Source of the DNA: Acanthosepion esculentum
Taxonomy: Eukaryota > Mollusca > Cephalopoda > Sepiida > Sepiidae
DNA length: 64,000 nucleotides
Direction: 5' to 3'
Assembly: GCA_964036315.1 (NCBI GenBank)
Contig: OZ038510.1
Coordinates: forward strand, 85,482,073-85,546,072
This document shows, piece by piece, positions 22,966 to 32,907 of this stretch; position 1 is the first letter of the stretch; the number at the start of each line of letters is the position of its first letter. Both the position numbers and the translations under genes were made by a program. The notes beneath the pieces are model-generated. The model saw only the letters and a program-made list of their open reading frames with translations. It was not told where the DNA came from and made no database searches.

Positions 22966-23690
22966 CTAAAATATCAAATACAACATTTATAAACCAATCA
23001 CACCCAATAAAATACTTACATCTTAAAACAACACACCAATAAACCATAGAATACAAATCAGAATGGTTGTTTAATTCGTCATCATGATTTAGGTAGATAC
23101 CGCCAGAATATCCTGCGGACGTAGTAGAAGACATAACACGTGGCTTTTTAGAGCCAATTAGGAAGAAATAAATAATTTAATTCTGGAGCAGATTTTCCTA
23201 CGAAAAATTGTATAAAACACATGAAATCCAGCCGCAGAGAAGATACGCACAGATGTCACCAAGGTTCACTTCCGCTGATGATTTTCACGACATCAAAGCG
23301 ACAGTGCTGACGAACTTTAAAGAGACCGCTTCAGACTACGGCACTCCAGTTCACAGTAAGAACTAAATTTTAACTCTGGTATCCTCTTGAGTATTAACCA
23401 CGCACAAAAGTGCTGACTCTTTCACACAAACACACATATAACAACAGTTCATTGTTTCTCACATACGTACACAAATACAATTTCTATTCTATTCCGGAAC
23501 TTTATTAGCCAAAACAAAAAGACATTATTTTCTAACCTATAATCAACTTCTTGTATTCTTGTCGTTATATGAAATTAGTGTTTATTTGTTGAAACTGCGT
23601 TTTCTTTTTCTGTTGGATTTTATTCTTTCAGTGAAAAGCGCTGGATTATTCTAAATAGCCGAATTACGAGCAAACCGGAAACAATATTTT
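22965..23690. other. Unassigned spacer
   Basis: Nothing recognised. An isolated CTGATGA at about 23274 lacks a matching helix II and GAAA. Confidence 0.4.
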
Positions 23691-23777
23691 GTATCGAATT
23701 CCGACCGACACTCCGAATTTTAGCATTCAACGAAAAACCGAGTAGAAGGATTCCTACATATCTATTTCAGTCTGTTC

Positions 23778-23836
<59 letters not shown>

Positions 23837-23930
23837 ATTCTGTTCCTATCTATCTATCTATCTCAGTCTGTTTGCATCTATCTATGTCTGTTCGTACGTG
23901 TGTATGTATCTATCTATCTCAGTCTGTTCG

Positions 23931-23987
<57 letters not shown>

Positions 23988-24046
23988 CAGTCTGTTTGCA
24001 TCTATGTCTGTTCGTACGTATGTATCTATCTATCTCAGTAAGTTCG

Positions 24047-24103
<57 letters not shown>

Positions 24104-24240
24104 CAGTCTGTTTGCATCTATCTATGTCTGTTCGTACGTATGTATCTATCTATTTTATGTTATTGTATCGAATCCCAGCATTCCGAATTTTGACATTCCA
24201 CGAAATACCGAGTGGAAGGACCCCTACACGTCGGTAAAGC
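23690..24240. repeat. TATC array bracketed by direct copies
   Basis: (TATC)n blocks with the spacer TCAGTCTGTTCGTA run from 23777 to 24155. The spacer is the reverse complement of that in the GATA array at 41.2-41.5 kb. Two direct copies of a 65-bp sequence flank it (23693-23765 and 24170-24235, sharing CGAATTTT and ACCGAGT.GAAGGA). Confidence 0.85.
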
Positions 24241-24870
24241 GGTGGTCAGGGCTCAAAGAGTTATGGCTAAATTCTCAATTTTCACCAAATATTTGTCTCT
24301 GCTACGGCCCTGCATACTGTTTATTCGAAAGAAAGCCGTGTGAAGTGAAATGTCATGGCTTTTCTCGCTCATTACATGCGGTTGAAATAACAACACCTGG
24401 TGTTCGATGAAGATTAACAAATGAAGGACATTAGAATTACGTTTTATAAGCTTTAAAATTTTGCAATACAAATTTTGTTAAAGAAGAGAATTGTGTCTTA
24501 TTAACACATTCTCAACTGCATTGTTGTAGTGCTTGAGAAGTGTTAAATTTTAACAATCAGTCTAGCGTACCTCATCCACGAAGAAAAGATTTACAAATAA
24601 AAAAAAACATTAGAAACATACTTTGTGTTATTAATAATCTAGAGTGGTCTCCCCTTCTTTTGTTATTCTCCTCTTTGGGAGAGCTATTTCTGTTTACTGG
24701 GACTATAAAGGGACACTATACGAGTACCTTGTATTCTCATTTGAAAAAAGTTTTCATAAAGCCTACACCTGCGTACATTTGTCATTACACTTTGTAAGAT
24801 TTATTTTTATATACGCAAAAAAAAATCTTTCATTAAATAATTTTCCGCATTCGCTCATTTAAATAATTTA
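24240..24870. other. Unassigned spacer
   Basis: No recognisable repeat or coding frame. Confidence 0.4.
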
Positions 24871-24871
24871 C

Positions 24872-25763
24872 TAATCCTATCCCACCATTAGATTTCCCAA
24901 CCCCTGCTTATTCAGAAAACACCCATTTATTCAAAACCCGAGAGTTCGCCAGCAAGCGCTTGAACACGGTTTCCCGATTATCTTGTCATAACGTTATTCG
25001 TTAGGCCCAACTCAGCACGGTACATGAATATGGCAATTTTCTAAGCGGAGCTTAGATGTGACACAAGGCCCAAAGTGTGGAGCACTCAGTGAGGATCGAA
25101 ATCACTCGTAATTGTTCTAGCGATTTAAGTTAATCATTACAAAACATCGAGGTTCCCAAATGATTTCCTAAGCGTAACTTAGACGTGGTACAAGGCAAAA
25201 AGTATTGTGCACCCGGTGAGGATCGAACTCACTACTCAGTCGTAACTGTTCTAGTGAGTCAACGGTAGGTGAATATGTATTATCCTTCTGTCTTCATTTT
25301 ACCGGATACTTCTAAAATCTTATCTCTTTTCCACTCTCTCTCTCTCTCTCTCTCTCTTTTGCTCACTCGCTCGATCTCTCGCACTCTTTCTCTCTTGTCA
25401 TTCTCTTTATTACTCACCCACTCTCTCTAGACATCGCTACAAGAGTCCAATTTTCTCTTGACAGAAAACGGTTTCAGACTGGTGGGATTGTCATGAAAGA
25501 AAATTTTGCAATGCCGTCTCTAATTATATTGTCGCGAGTATTTACGTACCAATACGTTCACTGAAATAAACTAAATTCTAGACTAATCCAACACCATGCT
25601 TAGATTTACCAACCCCCGCTTAACCAGAACCCACCCATTTATTCAAGACCTGAGAGTACGCCAGCAAGTGTTTGAATTCGATTTTCCATTATCTTCTTTG
25701 GCCAACTCAGCAAGGTAGTTGAATATCTGTTCCCATTTTACCGGGTACTTCTAAAATATCATA

Positions 25764-25780
<17 letters not shown>
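24872..25780. repeat. Two diverged copies of a dispersed repeat plus SINE-like pieces
   Basis: 24872-25030 and 25590-25725 share TTATTCAAAACCCGAGAG, GCCAGCAAG and CCCAACTCAGCA. Both are followed by a TTTTACCGGRTACTTCTAAAAT phrase and a CT tract. Between them, 25040-25260 has two copies of a GAGGATCGAACTCACT box-B-like SINE motif in reverse sense. Confidence 0.5.

Positions 25781-25860
<80 letters not shown>
25770..25860. repeat. (CT)n and (TA)n microsatellite
   Basis: CTCTCT then about 40 TA units with one TACA interruption. Confidence 0.95.
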
Positions 25861-25861
<1 letters not shown>

Positions 25862-26074
25862 TAACTATACTCGTGTCGAAAAACCTTCGAACTCTTGATT
25901 TAACAATAGCCAAATCAATCTGGAAGGAAAAAAAGGTTTTAAAAAAAGAAAGAGCCAGGAACATAAAAGTCTGTCGAAAATAATCGCACAGATACAGGTT
26001 CAAGGCCCAAAGAAAAAACCCCGATACGAGTAAACAACTAACTAAAGAGCTCGATACAAACGTAGAGCAGACCT

Positions 26075-26190
26075 AGTCAAACCTAATGAGCCAGAAAAAC
26101 CTACCAAGGTTTCACTTAGGCAGATCGTCAGCCGACCCTGACGATCTGCCTAAGTGAAACCTTGGTAGGTGTGTCTGGCTCATTAGGTTT

Positions 26191-26195
<5 letters not shown>
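26075..26195. mobile_element. Palindromic PLE-type terminal repeat with hammerhead-like core
   Basis: The arms mirror each other around CCGACC at 26132-26137 and extend to AGTCAAACCTAATGAGCCAG on both outer edges. The right arm has CTGACGA (26138-26144) and GAAAC (26156-26160) with only a 2-3 bp helix II. A TA tract starts immediately at its right edge. Confidence 0.65.

Positions 26196-26273
<78 letters not shown>
26196..26273. repeat. (TA)n microsatellite
   Basis: About 38 TA units between two palindromes. Confidence 0.97.
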
Positions 26274-26277
<4 letters not shown>

Positions 26278-26301
26278 TGAACATAGACGTCAACCCTTGC
26301 A

Positions 26302-26376
26302 GGCGACAGTCTGTTTCATGCTAGATGCAATCGTCAGGCCTGACGATTACATCTAGCATGAAAGAGAATGTCGCCT
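26302..26376. mobile_element. Palindrome with hammerhead-like core, zero-length loop
   Basis: GGCGACAGTCTG... pairs with its complement ending GTCGCC at 26375. The right arm carries CTGACGA (26340-26346), a TGC/GCA-type helix II region and GAAA (26360-26363). It is the same family as 29409-29538. Confidence 0.65.
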
Positions 26377-26589
26377 CCATATATTGTATATGTAATTGTA
26401 TATATATTGTATATGTAGTTGTGGACAGAATAATTTGCCTCCACTGAATATTTGCATATTTTCTAAGGAAATGCGAATATATGCACGTATTTACGGAATG
26501 TGCCATTAATAGTTGATTCTCTATTTAGTTTTGAATAATTTGTGAATTTCTTTTAAGTTTCGATCTATTACTTTCATAGTTATAGATTT

Positions 26590-26960
26590 TTACACATTAT
26601 GAGATGGACAAAGTCCGGTCAATTATTTTAAGACATTTTTATATTTATACATTCTTCTTTATAGATATAAATATTTAAGTAAATGTTCTGTTTATAATAA
26701 ACAGTATTAAACAACATTTACCGGCCTGAATGTCCGAGAAATTTTCATAGAAAATATTCGTCCTCCGACAGGATTCGAACCTGTATCCTATACGGAACCG
26801 ATATTTAGCTTGACGTGCCTTAACCGATTTGGCTACAAAGGAGCGTTCGGTTAGCAAGGTCGAATTTAGTGCTTTTAAACTTCAATCTTCCATGAATCTC
26901 TCACGTACGTTCATATCTGCTGAAAGCGTATCCAAATGTAAACAAATGACGTCACACATT
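26590..26960 (-). mobile_element. tRNA-derived SINE, minus copy
   Basis: On the minus strand, TAGCCAAATCGGTTAAGGC (box A) and GGTTCGAATCC (box B, 26771-26781) have pol III spacing and sit in a tRNA-like arm order. The acceptor halves (GCTCCTT and GGAGGAC) do not pair properly, so this is not a functional tRNA gene. The tail region ATGCTCTGTTTATAATAAA is also duplicated at 26963-27065. Confidence 0.7.
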
Positions 26961-27179
26961 ATGAAATGGACAAAGTCCGACAATTATTTTAAGACATTTT
27001 TATGTTTATACATTCTTTTTATAGATACAAATATTTAAGTAAATGCTCTGTTTATAATAAATAATGAGTGTCGTTGTTTGTTTGTTTGTCTGTTTTATCT
27101 ATATTAGATACGTTTGATGTTGTTCGGTTTTAAAATCAGTATGTGTGAGTGTGTGCTTGCGTTCACAGGTATATATGAG

Positions 27180-27510
27180 GGCCCACGTATTTGTTTACAT
27201 TTGAATACGCTTTGAGCAGATATGAATGTACGTGAGAGATTCATGGAAGATTGTAGTTTAAAAGCAGTAAAATCAACCTTGTTGATCGAACGACCCTCTC
27301 TGGCTCAATCGATTAAGGCACGTCAGGCTATATGATGGTTCTGTATAGGATACAGGTTCGATTCCTGTCGGAGGACGCATATTTTCTATGAAAATTTCTC
27401 GGACATTCAGGCTGGTATAAATGTTATTTAATACTGTTTATTATAAACAGAGCATTTACTTAAATACTTGTATCTATAAAAAGAACGTATAAACATAAAA
27501 ATGTGTTAAA
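27180..27510 (+). mobile_element. tRNA-derived SINE, plus copy (inverted relative to 26.6-27.0 kb)
   Basis: Box A TGGCTCAATCGATTAAGGC and box B GGTTCGATTCC (27355-27365) lie in the same frame of flanking sequence as the minus copy. It forms an inverted repeat with 26590-26960 across a spacer of about 220 bp. Upstream both share ACGTGAGAGATTCATGGAAG. Confidence 0.7.
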
Positions 27511-27689
27511 ATTATAGATTTTTCTAAAAATTGGTGCAGATCAAAATTACTCAGTCTCTCATTGAAATTATGAAATAATATTGCTCTATGGAAATTGTAA
27601 TGTTTTTTTTTTCTTAATTTGACATTTAATACAAACACTGAAAATGGAATAGTATTGACCTGATTCTATAACATTCTAAAAGGTAATGA

Positions 27690-28830
27690 AGAAGACCCTA
27701 TGTGAGTGCCACGTACCATGATAGATCATTCGTTCTGCAACCATGGCGAAGACGGCTGAACTTGACAAGAAGCTCCGATTGAAGATAGTTGATGAAGAAG
27801 GTGATGGATATACAATCGTTTCCATACTTTTAAATGTTACTAGATCAACAATTCTTAGCATTTATCAAGAAGTACTAGACTCATTGTGTCGAGAATAAAT
27901 TAATGGCTGGCAGCAAACGGTTCATTGAATGGAAAGGGAAATTGTTGGAGATGCCTTGAAGAATCCTCACTTAACGTAAAAGGACATTGTCAATTATGTA
28001 AAAGACATCAAGGTTGAATATATCAACGAAGACGGTCACTAGATTCTTTCACTGATCAGGAGATTGTCGCCCAAGGAAAACTCCATTGTTTAAGGCTAAA
28101 CAACTAAAATGCAGATAAGCTTATGATGGAAACCATCCAGTACATGGGAGGAAATATTGGAACTCGGTTTTATGGTCAGATGAAACTGTCGGAGTTAGCA
28201 CCTCCTCAGTTTCCTTAATCCTTCAACAGGGGTCTCTCTCCCCTGGCTATAAATACTGGCTGACCCTTCGCCTCTATCTCTTTTTCGACTCAGGCCTTGG
28301 GCCGCTACCTCGCACGGAGACGAGGTAAAATCGTTCTTTTTCCACTGACACCAATATGTGACCTCTCACAGATACAGCGTTACCCAAATTCTGGGAACGC
28401 GCTAAGAACAATACACGTACGTACGAACATTTACAACACACGCACATAATTTCTCCATACAAACTCTATGTAACTGTTCATGTCTTTGTGTAACTCGTTA
28501 TTAATATATATTTGTTTACCCATGTATATCGGTCTTGTTTGTTTCCTTTGTCTTCTTTGGACTTAATTAAAGTCCGACATTCGCATGTAGCTGGACCCGC
28601 CAGCAGGAAAGTTTAACCTTCTGATATCTCTTCACATCTTCACCCCCACGGTCCGCTACAAAACCATATTAGAATTATTTGGTCACATGAACTCCCGTTA
28701 TGTATGGAGGAAAGTGAATGAAGTTCACAAATCAAAAAATACTTCCCCTACAATTAAGCACAGTAGTGGGAGCATTCTGTTCTGGGGACGTTTTGCTGTT
28801 TTTGGATGAGGAGAACTAGGGAGAGTACAG
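27690..28830 (+). pseudogene. Tc1-like transposase remnant interrupted by a solo LTR
   Basis: The frame starting at the ATG at 27743 reads MAKTAELDKKLRLKIVDE then TRSTILSIYQE, the helix-turn-helix DNA-binding region of a Tc1-type transposase. It then decays with stops. Before the insertion it reads NSVLWSDET, the first catalytic Asp region. After the insertion (from 28661) it resumes as ILELFGHMNSRYVWRKVNEV and later SGSILFWGRFAVFG. The second and third catalytic carboxylates are lost because a hammerhead repeat takes over near 28831. Terminal inverted repeats are not visible. Confidence 0.8.
28187..28660 (+). mobile_element. Solo LTR, 474 bp, inside the Tc1-like frame
   Basis: It begins TGTCGGAG and ends GTCCGCTACA, with a 4-bp duplication AAAC on each side (28183-28186 and 28661-28664). 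Removing it and one AAAC reconnects the host frame as WSDET followed by ILELFG, which fixes both edges. It has a TATA box TATAAATA (28248-28255) and ATTAAA (28566-28571) as a possible poly(A) signal. Orientation is taken from these. It fits a Ty3/Gypsy-type LTR by duplication length, but the family is not recognised. Confidence 0.88.
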
Positions 28831-28879
28831 TTTGCTTGACAACCTAACTGTCCGGGTTTCAATTCTCAGTAGTGGATGC

Positions 28880-28926
28880 GCACTGGTGATGAGTACCAAA
28901 TATAGGACGAAACGGCCGTCCAGTGC
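28880..28926 (+). ncRNA. Hammerhead ribozyme, mutated copy
   Basis: Helix I GCACTG/CAGTGC is intact (28880-28885 and 28921-28926). The core reads GTGATGA, so the C of CTGATGA that should pair with the core G is replaced by G. Helix II has GTAC against GGAC and mispairs. GAAAC, GGCC loop and the GTC cleavage triplet remain. Predicted inactive. Confidence 0.75.
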
Positions 28927-29261
28927 TTTCTGCATTCTGTTGAGGTTTCTATCAGACTCAATGAATTACTTAATTATAATTATCAAATCCTCCTAATAAT
29001 TTCTATCATATATATATCATTGCTTGAACCGGCTTCTAATGCTCTAGAGTGAGTAGCTTGGGGATAGTAGTCGTGGCTCCTGAGGGCACAGTCCAATGGT
29101 TAGAGAGAACCTCAGTAGAGTTCCACCACGGATATGTGAGCGAGCGGCGCTATATTTAGTCTGATTTGCTATCTCTTCGTCACCGAGGCCTGTTAGAACA
29201 GTTGGTAGGATGTTTGCTTGACAACCTAACTATCAGGGTTTCAATTCTCGGTAGTGGATGC

Positions 29262-29308
29262 GCACTGCTGATGAGTCCCAAATATAGGACGAAACGGCCG
29301 TCCAGTGC
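29262..29308 (+). ncRNA. Type I hammerhead ribozyme, complete core
   Basis: Helix I 5' strand GCACTG (29262-29267); core CTGATGA (29268-29274). Helix II is GTCC (29275-29278) pairing GGAC (29287-29290) with loop CAAATATA. Core GAA then A-C (29291-29295). A short helix III closes A-C with G-U around GGCC. The cleavage triplet is GTC, with scission expected after 29302. Helix I 3' strand CAGTGC (29303-29308) is perfectly complementary. Every conserved core base is present. The core and helix II closely resemble the hammerheads known from schistosome SINE-like satellite elements. Activity is inferred, not shown. Confidence 0.88.
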
Positions 29309-29340
29309 TTTCTGCATTCTGTTGAGGTTTCAGACTCGAT

Positions 29341-29347
29341 GAATTAC

Positions 29348-29411
<64 letters not shown>
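29341..29411. repeat. (TA)n microsatellite
   Basis: About 33 TA units directly between the hammerhead repeat and the next palindrome. Confidence 0.97.
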
Positions 29412-29414
<3 letters not shown>

Positions 29415-29538
29415 GAGCATTGAAGTCAACACTTAGAGTGGACAATCTATTTCATCCTAGACGCAATCGTGGCCTGACGATTGCGTCTAGCATGAAACAG
29501 ATTGTCCACTCTAAGTGTTGACTTCAATGTTCACTTTT
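29409..29538. mobile_element. 130-bp palindrome with hammerhead-like core
   Basis: The outer ends AAAGTGAGCATTGAAGTCAA and its complement enclose almost fully complementary arms with no real loop. The plus-sense arm has CTGACGA (29474-29480), helix II TGC/GCA around GTCTA, and GAAAC (29494-29498). It is the same family as 26302-26376, where the arms are shorter. Confidence 0.7.
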
Positions 29539-29612
29539 ATATTTATACACGCTCTATCTCTGATATTGAGCACTGTATCCCATAAATATAGCACACCTTA
29601 AGACTATATTTC

Positions 29613-29617
<5 letters not shown>

Positions 29618-29688
<71 letters not shown>
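29618..29688. repeat. (TA)n microsatellite
   Basis: About 34 TA units. Confidence 0.97.
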
Positions 29689-29690
<2 letters not shown>

Positions 29691-29829
29691 TTTCGTCTGA
29701 CTGAATCATTGAAATGAATAAATTCTGTATTATTTTTTCACAGTTAAATTTCTATTTCCGACACGAATTCAGTCCATACCAGGGTTGATAAACAGACGAG
29801 ACGACCTATATCTTCGTCTGCCGAAATAG

Positions 29830-30036
29830 TATATTGCCCATATGAATAGGTGATTTTGGATTTTATTGTTTATTAATTATTTGCTCTGTAATAATAAATA
29901 CATTGAGCTCTTTTTTTGGATCAGTTTTAATATTTTATATTACTAGTATCCATTTGGGTTATATACCAATGGATTTGTTACCTTTACTATATATATTTAC
30001 ACACACATAAGTGTGTGTGTGTGTGTGTGTGCGTGT
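29830..30036 (+). mobile_element. Mariner-type 3' end or related SINE, plus (GT)n
   Basis: 29830-29990 matches 45365-45520, which follows the mariner transposase remnant: CCCATATGAAT, TTTTATTGTTTATTAATTA, AATAAATACATTGAGCT, TTACTAGTATCCA and a terminal TTACTTTTACTA. A (GT)n tract follows at 30011-30034. Confidence 0.5.
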
Positions 30037-30244
30037 ATGTGCGTGCTTACTTTTGCACTGACCGAAAAGAAAAGCTTAGGGAAAGTTTGATGGCGACAAA
30101 AATCCGTGTAAACTTAATCATATCTGCATATGTAGTGTATAGCAATCCGCAAGAAATGAAGATATATGTAAAGAAAATTGAATACAAGAAAGGAATGTGA
30201 CAAGTGCTGCTTTTCTGCTATTTATTTTTATTATATGGACACAC

Positions 30245-30246
30245 AC

Positions 30247-30302
<56 letters not shown>
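30245..30302. repeat. (CA)n(TA)n microsatellite
   Basis: Short CA then about 22 TA units. Confidence 0.95.
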
Positions 30303-30304
<2 letters not shown>

Positions 30305-30319
30305 AGACTAATTGAATGT

Positions 30320-30495
30320 TTTATATCTTTTTTGTTTTGTTTTATGCATCTTTTGAGAGATTCTGTTACTTTTTATTGTCCTTCATTCATTTTTTCTTTA
30401 ATATTTCTGTTTTCTTTCCGTTGATTAAAAACTGTTCTTTTGTTTGTTTTTAGTTGTAGTTTTTGGCTGTTACAGCCGCTGGGATTCTGTTGTTA

Positions 30496-30550
<55 letters not shown>

Positions 30551-30980
30551 TTTCTTTTTTCTTATTTCCTCTCTTTTCCTTTCTTCTTTCACCTCCTACA
30601 TATTCTTCTCCTTCTTCGTATTTGCTTCTTCTCCTCCTCCTTCTTCTCCTCCTCCACCTCCTTCTTCTTCTCCTCCTCCTCCTCCACCTTCTTTTTTCGC
30701 GCTTCTTTTTTTCTTTCCCGCCTGTTTTTTATTAATCACTGTTTTTTCCGAGCTACTATTAATATTATTTTTGAGTAAGAGAGTAACGCTCAAAATAAAG
30801 TCACATTGGTGTACAATTATTATTAGTAGTAGTATTAGTAGTAGTAGTAGTAATAGTAGTAGTAATAGTAGTCGTAGTATTTCCTTCTTTATATCCTACA
30901 TTCTCTTCTTTTGCCCTTTTTCATTATTTCTTCTGTACTTAATTTTTCCTCTCCTTTCTCTTCTTCTTCGTCGTTTTCTT

Positions 30981-31057
<77 letters not shown>

Positions 31058-31151
31058 CAGAATTAGTAGTAGTAGTAGTAGTAGTACCGTTTTTTCGTTC
31101 TTATCATTCCATCATTCTCTTCCTTTTTCATTGTTTCCTCTTATTTTTCCC

Positions 31152-31193
<42 letters not shown>

Positions 31194-31330
31194 CTTCCGT
31201 TCTTTGGTTCTTTTCCTTATAACTTTCTTTCTTTTTCTTTTTTTTTTTAATTATTTTGAATTTATTTTCCTCCTCCTTTCTACCTACGTTATTATTATTA
31301 TTATTATTATTATTATTTCATATTCCTTTT
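30320..31330. repeat. Trinucleotide-rich region: (TTA)n, (TTC)n, (CTC)n, (TAG)n
   Basis: Blocks of TTA (30490-30550, 31010-31055, 31155-31192, 31291-31315) alternate with TTC/CTC and TAG blocks. A 268-codon frame (30444-31250) exists only because the period is three. It is poly-Ile/Ser/Leu and not a gene. Confidence 0.93.
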
Positions 31331-31895
31331 TTTCGTCATTTTCCTCTCATCACTCCATTTTCGTCCCTTCTTCCATTTTTTGTCGGGTCAGCCTCTCCCT
31401 ACTGATAAGATAATAACACTTCTCTTCTGCAACCGGCAAAGAAGTGTCCACCATTTTGCTCAACGCGTGGCAACGGCGGCGGCGGTTTCGGGGTGTTGAT
31501 GATGATGCAGGAGAAAATGTGGAAATGTTATCGCTCCATCAGAATGCCAGTGGCAACGAAGGATGACAGTTTTGGTTCCTGGAGGAAGGAAGATGAAAAT
31601 GGTAGACTGAAAAGCAGGCGAGAAGGACAGACAAAGGGAATATGGTAAAATGAAAAGGAAGAAGACAATCAGAGACTACGTCAAAGAATGTGTTTGGCAG
31701 AAAATAAAAGGAGTTTGGAAAGGGTGGGAGGAGACGGAAAGAGAGCGGGAAAGGGTAGGAGGCAGAATAATTTACAAAGGAGAGTGAGAACTGTGGGTAT
31801 GTGTGTGAGTAGAGAAAACAAACGGGAAGAAAGAATTGGGAAAATATAATCTTAAAAGAGGAATGAAAAAAGAAAATAAAATAGAAAGAGAGAAG
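31330..31895. other. Unassigned spacer, partly GC-richer
   Basis: 31440-31560 has GGCGGCGGCGG and a more balanced composition than its surroundings, then purine-rich sequence. No frame, splice or RNA motif is convincing. Confidence 0.35.
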
Positions 31896-32130
31896 AAAAA
31901 CAAAGAGCAGGGACTTGAAGGAAAAGAACCGACAAACATTTAAAGAAAGAAAGAAAGAAAGTTACGAAAAAGAAAGAAAAGAAATGAGAGTTAAGAAAGA
32001 GAAAAAGAAAGAAAGAAATAGAAGTTACGAAAAAGAAAAAAGAAAGAAAATAAATGAGAGTTAAGAAAGAAAGAAAGAAAGAAGAAATAGAAGTTACGGA
32101 AAAGAAAATGAAAGAAAATAAATGAGAATT

Positions 32131-32186
<56 letters not shown>

Positions 32187-32220
32187 AAAAAGAAAGAAAT
32201 AGAAGCCACGAAAAAAGAAA
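31895..32220. repeat. (GAAA)n polypurine tract
   Basis: GAAA runs with repeated AATAGAAGTTACGAAAA-type interruptions (three copies between 32010 and 32210). Confidence 0.95.
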
Positions 32221-32249
32221 GAAAAGTGAAATAGAAGAATAAAAGAAGA

Positions 32250-32745
32250 TGCCGTAGCACTGTTTGGTGTAATTCTATATACTTGTAAAAATTGTTGCAA
32301 CGTCTTTTCTGTTGGCACGTCATATGCTTTCCTTAACGCTCTTTTGAGTGTGTCTACAAATCTCCCCGCTTGCCTATTTGATCTTGGGTAATATGGCGGG
32401 GATTTGATATGTTTAACTTGAAAAGTTTCACAAAATTCTTGAAAGTCCGCAGATGTTAATTGTGTCCCATTATCGGTGACTAGACAATCAACCACTCCGA
32501 AACGAGCAAACAGCTTGTGGAGGCAATTTATGGTAGTTTCAGAAGTAGGTTTTCTGCAACGAAACACTTCTGACCATTTGCTATAACTGTCTACTATGAT
32601 CAAATACTAGAAACCATCTATTGGACCTGCGAAGTCGACATGGATTCTTGGCCATGGTCGATCTGTCTCTGGCCAAGGCTTATGGATGATCAGCGGTGCT
32701 TTTGCTACTAAAGAACAACCCTTGCATTTTCCCACCATATGTGAA
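32250..32745 (-). pseudogene. Gypsy-type integrase core, catalytic Glu lost
   Basis: On the minus strand: MVGKCKGCSLVAKAP (end of the zinc-binding region), WPRIHVDFAGPIDGF (first Asp), a stop at about 32608, then IIVDSYSKWSEVF, VTDNGTQLTS (second Asp) and PPYYPRSNRQAGRFVDTLKR. Counting 35 residues from the second Asp lands on Gly where DD35E integrases have Glu; a single-base GAG to GGG change would explain it. The frame then reaches VYRITPNSATAS and is cut off by a GAAA tract. Integrase would insert element cDNA; this copy cannot. It faces away from the Gag remnant at 32.9 kb. Confidence 0.85.
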
Positions 32746-32907
32746 AAACAAAACAAAACAAAAAAAAACAAGTTATACGCGAATATATATATTAAAAAAA
32801 TAAAATAAAAGAGAGAAAATTTTCTTTTTGGACACCAACGTTACAGTAGTAACAAAGACCTGAAGTCTAAACCAAAAGAAAAATACTTCCACATAATTAC
32901 GGTAAAT

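Larger units (their letters stand above)
28831..29340 (+). mobile_element. Hammerhead-ribozyme repeat, tandem dimer, 382-bp period (retrozyme/SINE-like)
   Basis: TTTGCTTGACAACCTAACT occurs at 28831 and 29213, giving a 382-bp unit. Each unit has a box-B-like GGGTTTCAATTCTC, a hammerhead, then TTTCTGCATTCTGTTGAGG. The middle includes GTGGCTCCTGAGGG, GAGCGAGCGGCGCTATAT and a weak tRNA-like GTTAGAACAGTTGGTAGG. The upstream unit is 5'-truncated against Tc1 sequence. The downstream unit stops at a TA tract. Tandem head-to-tail units each with one ribozyme are the arrangement expected for processing into monomers or circles. A related locus is at 54855-55205. Confidence 0.8.

Noticed and set aside
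23270..23300. Hammerhead core (CTGATGA)
   Set aside because: CTGATGATTTTCACGACATC has no complementary helix II and no GAAAC at the right distance.
26762..26850. Functional tRNA gene on the minus strand
   Set aside because: Boxes A and B are good, but the acceptor halves GCTCCTT and GGAGGAC do not pair and the anticodon arm is poor. A second diverged copy with the same tail shows it is a SINE.
30444..31250. 268-codon plus-strand open frame
   Set aside because: Made of trinucleotide repeats (TTA, TTC, CTC) that cannot generate stops in that frame.
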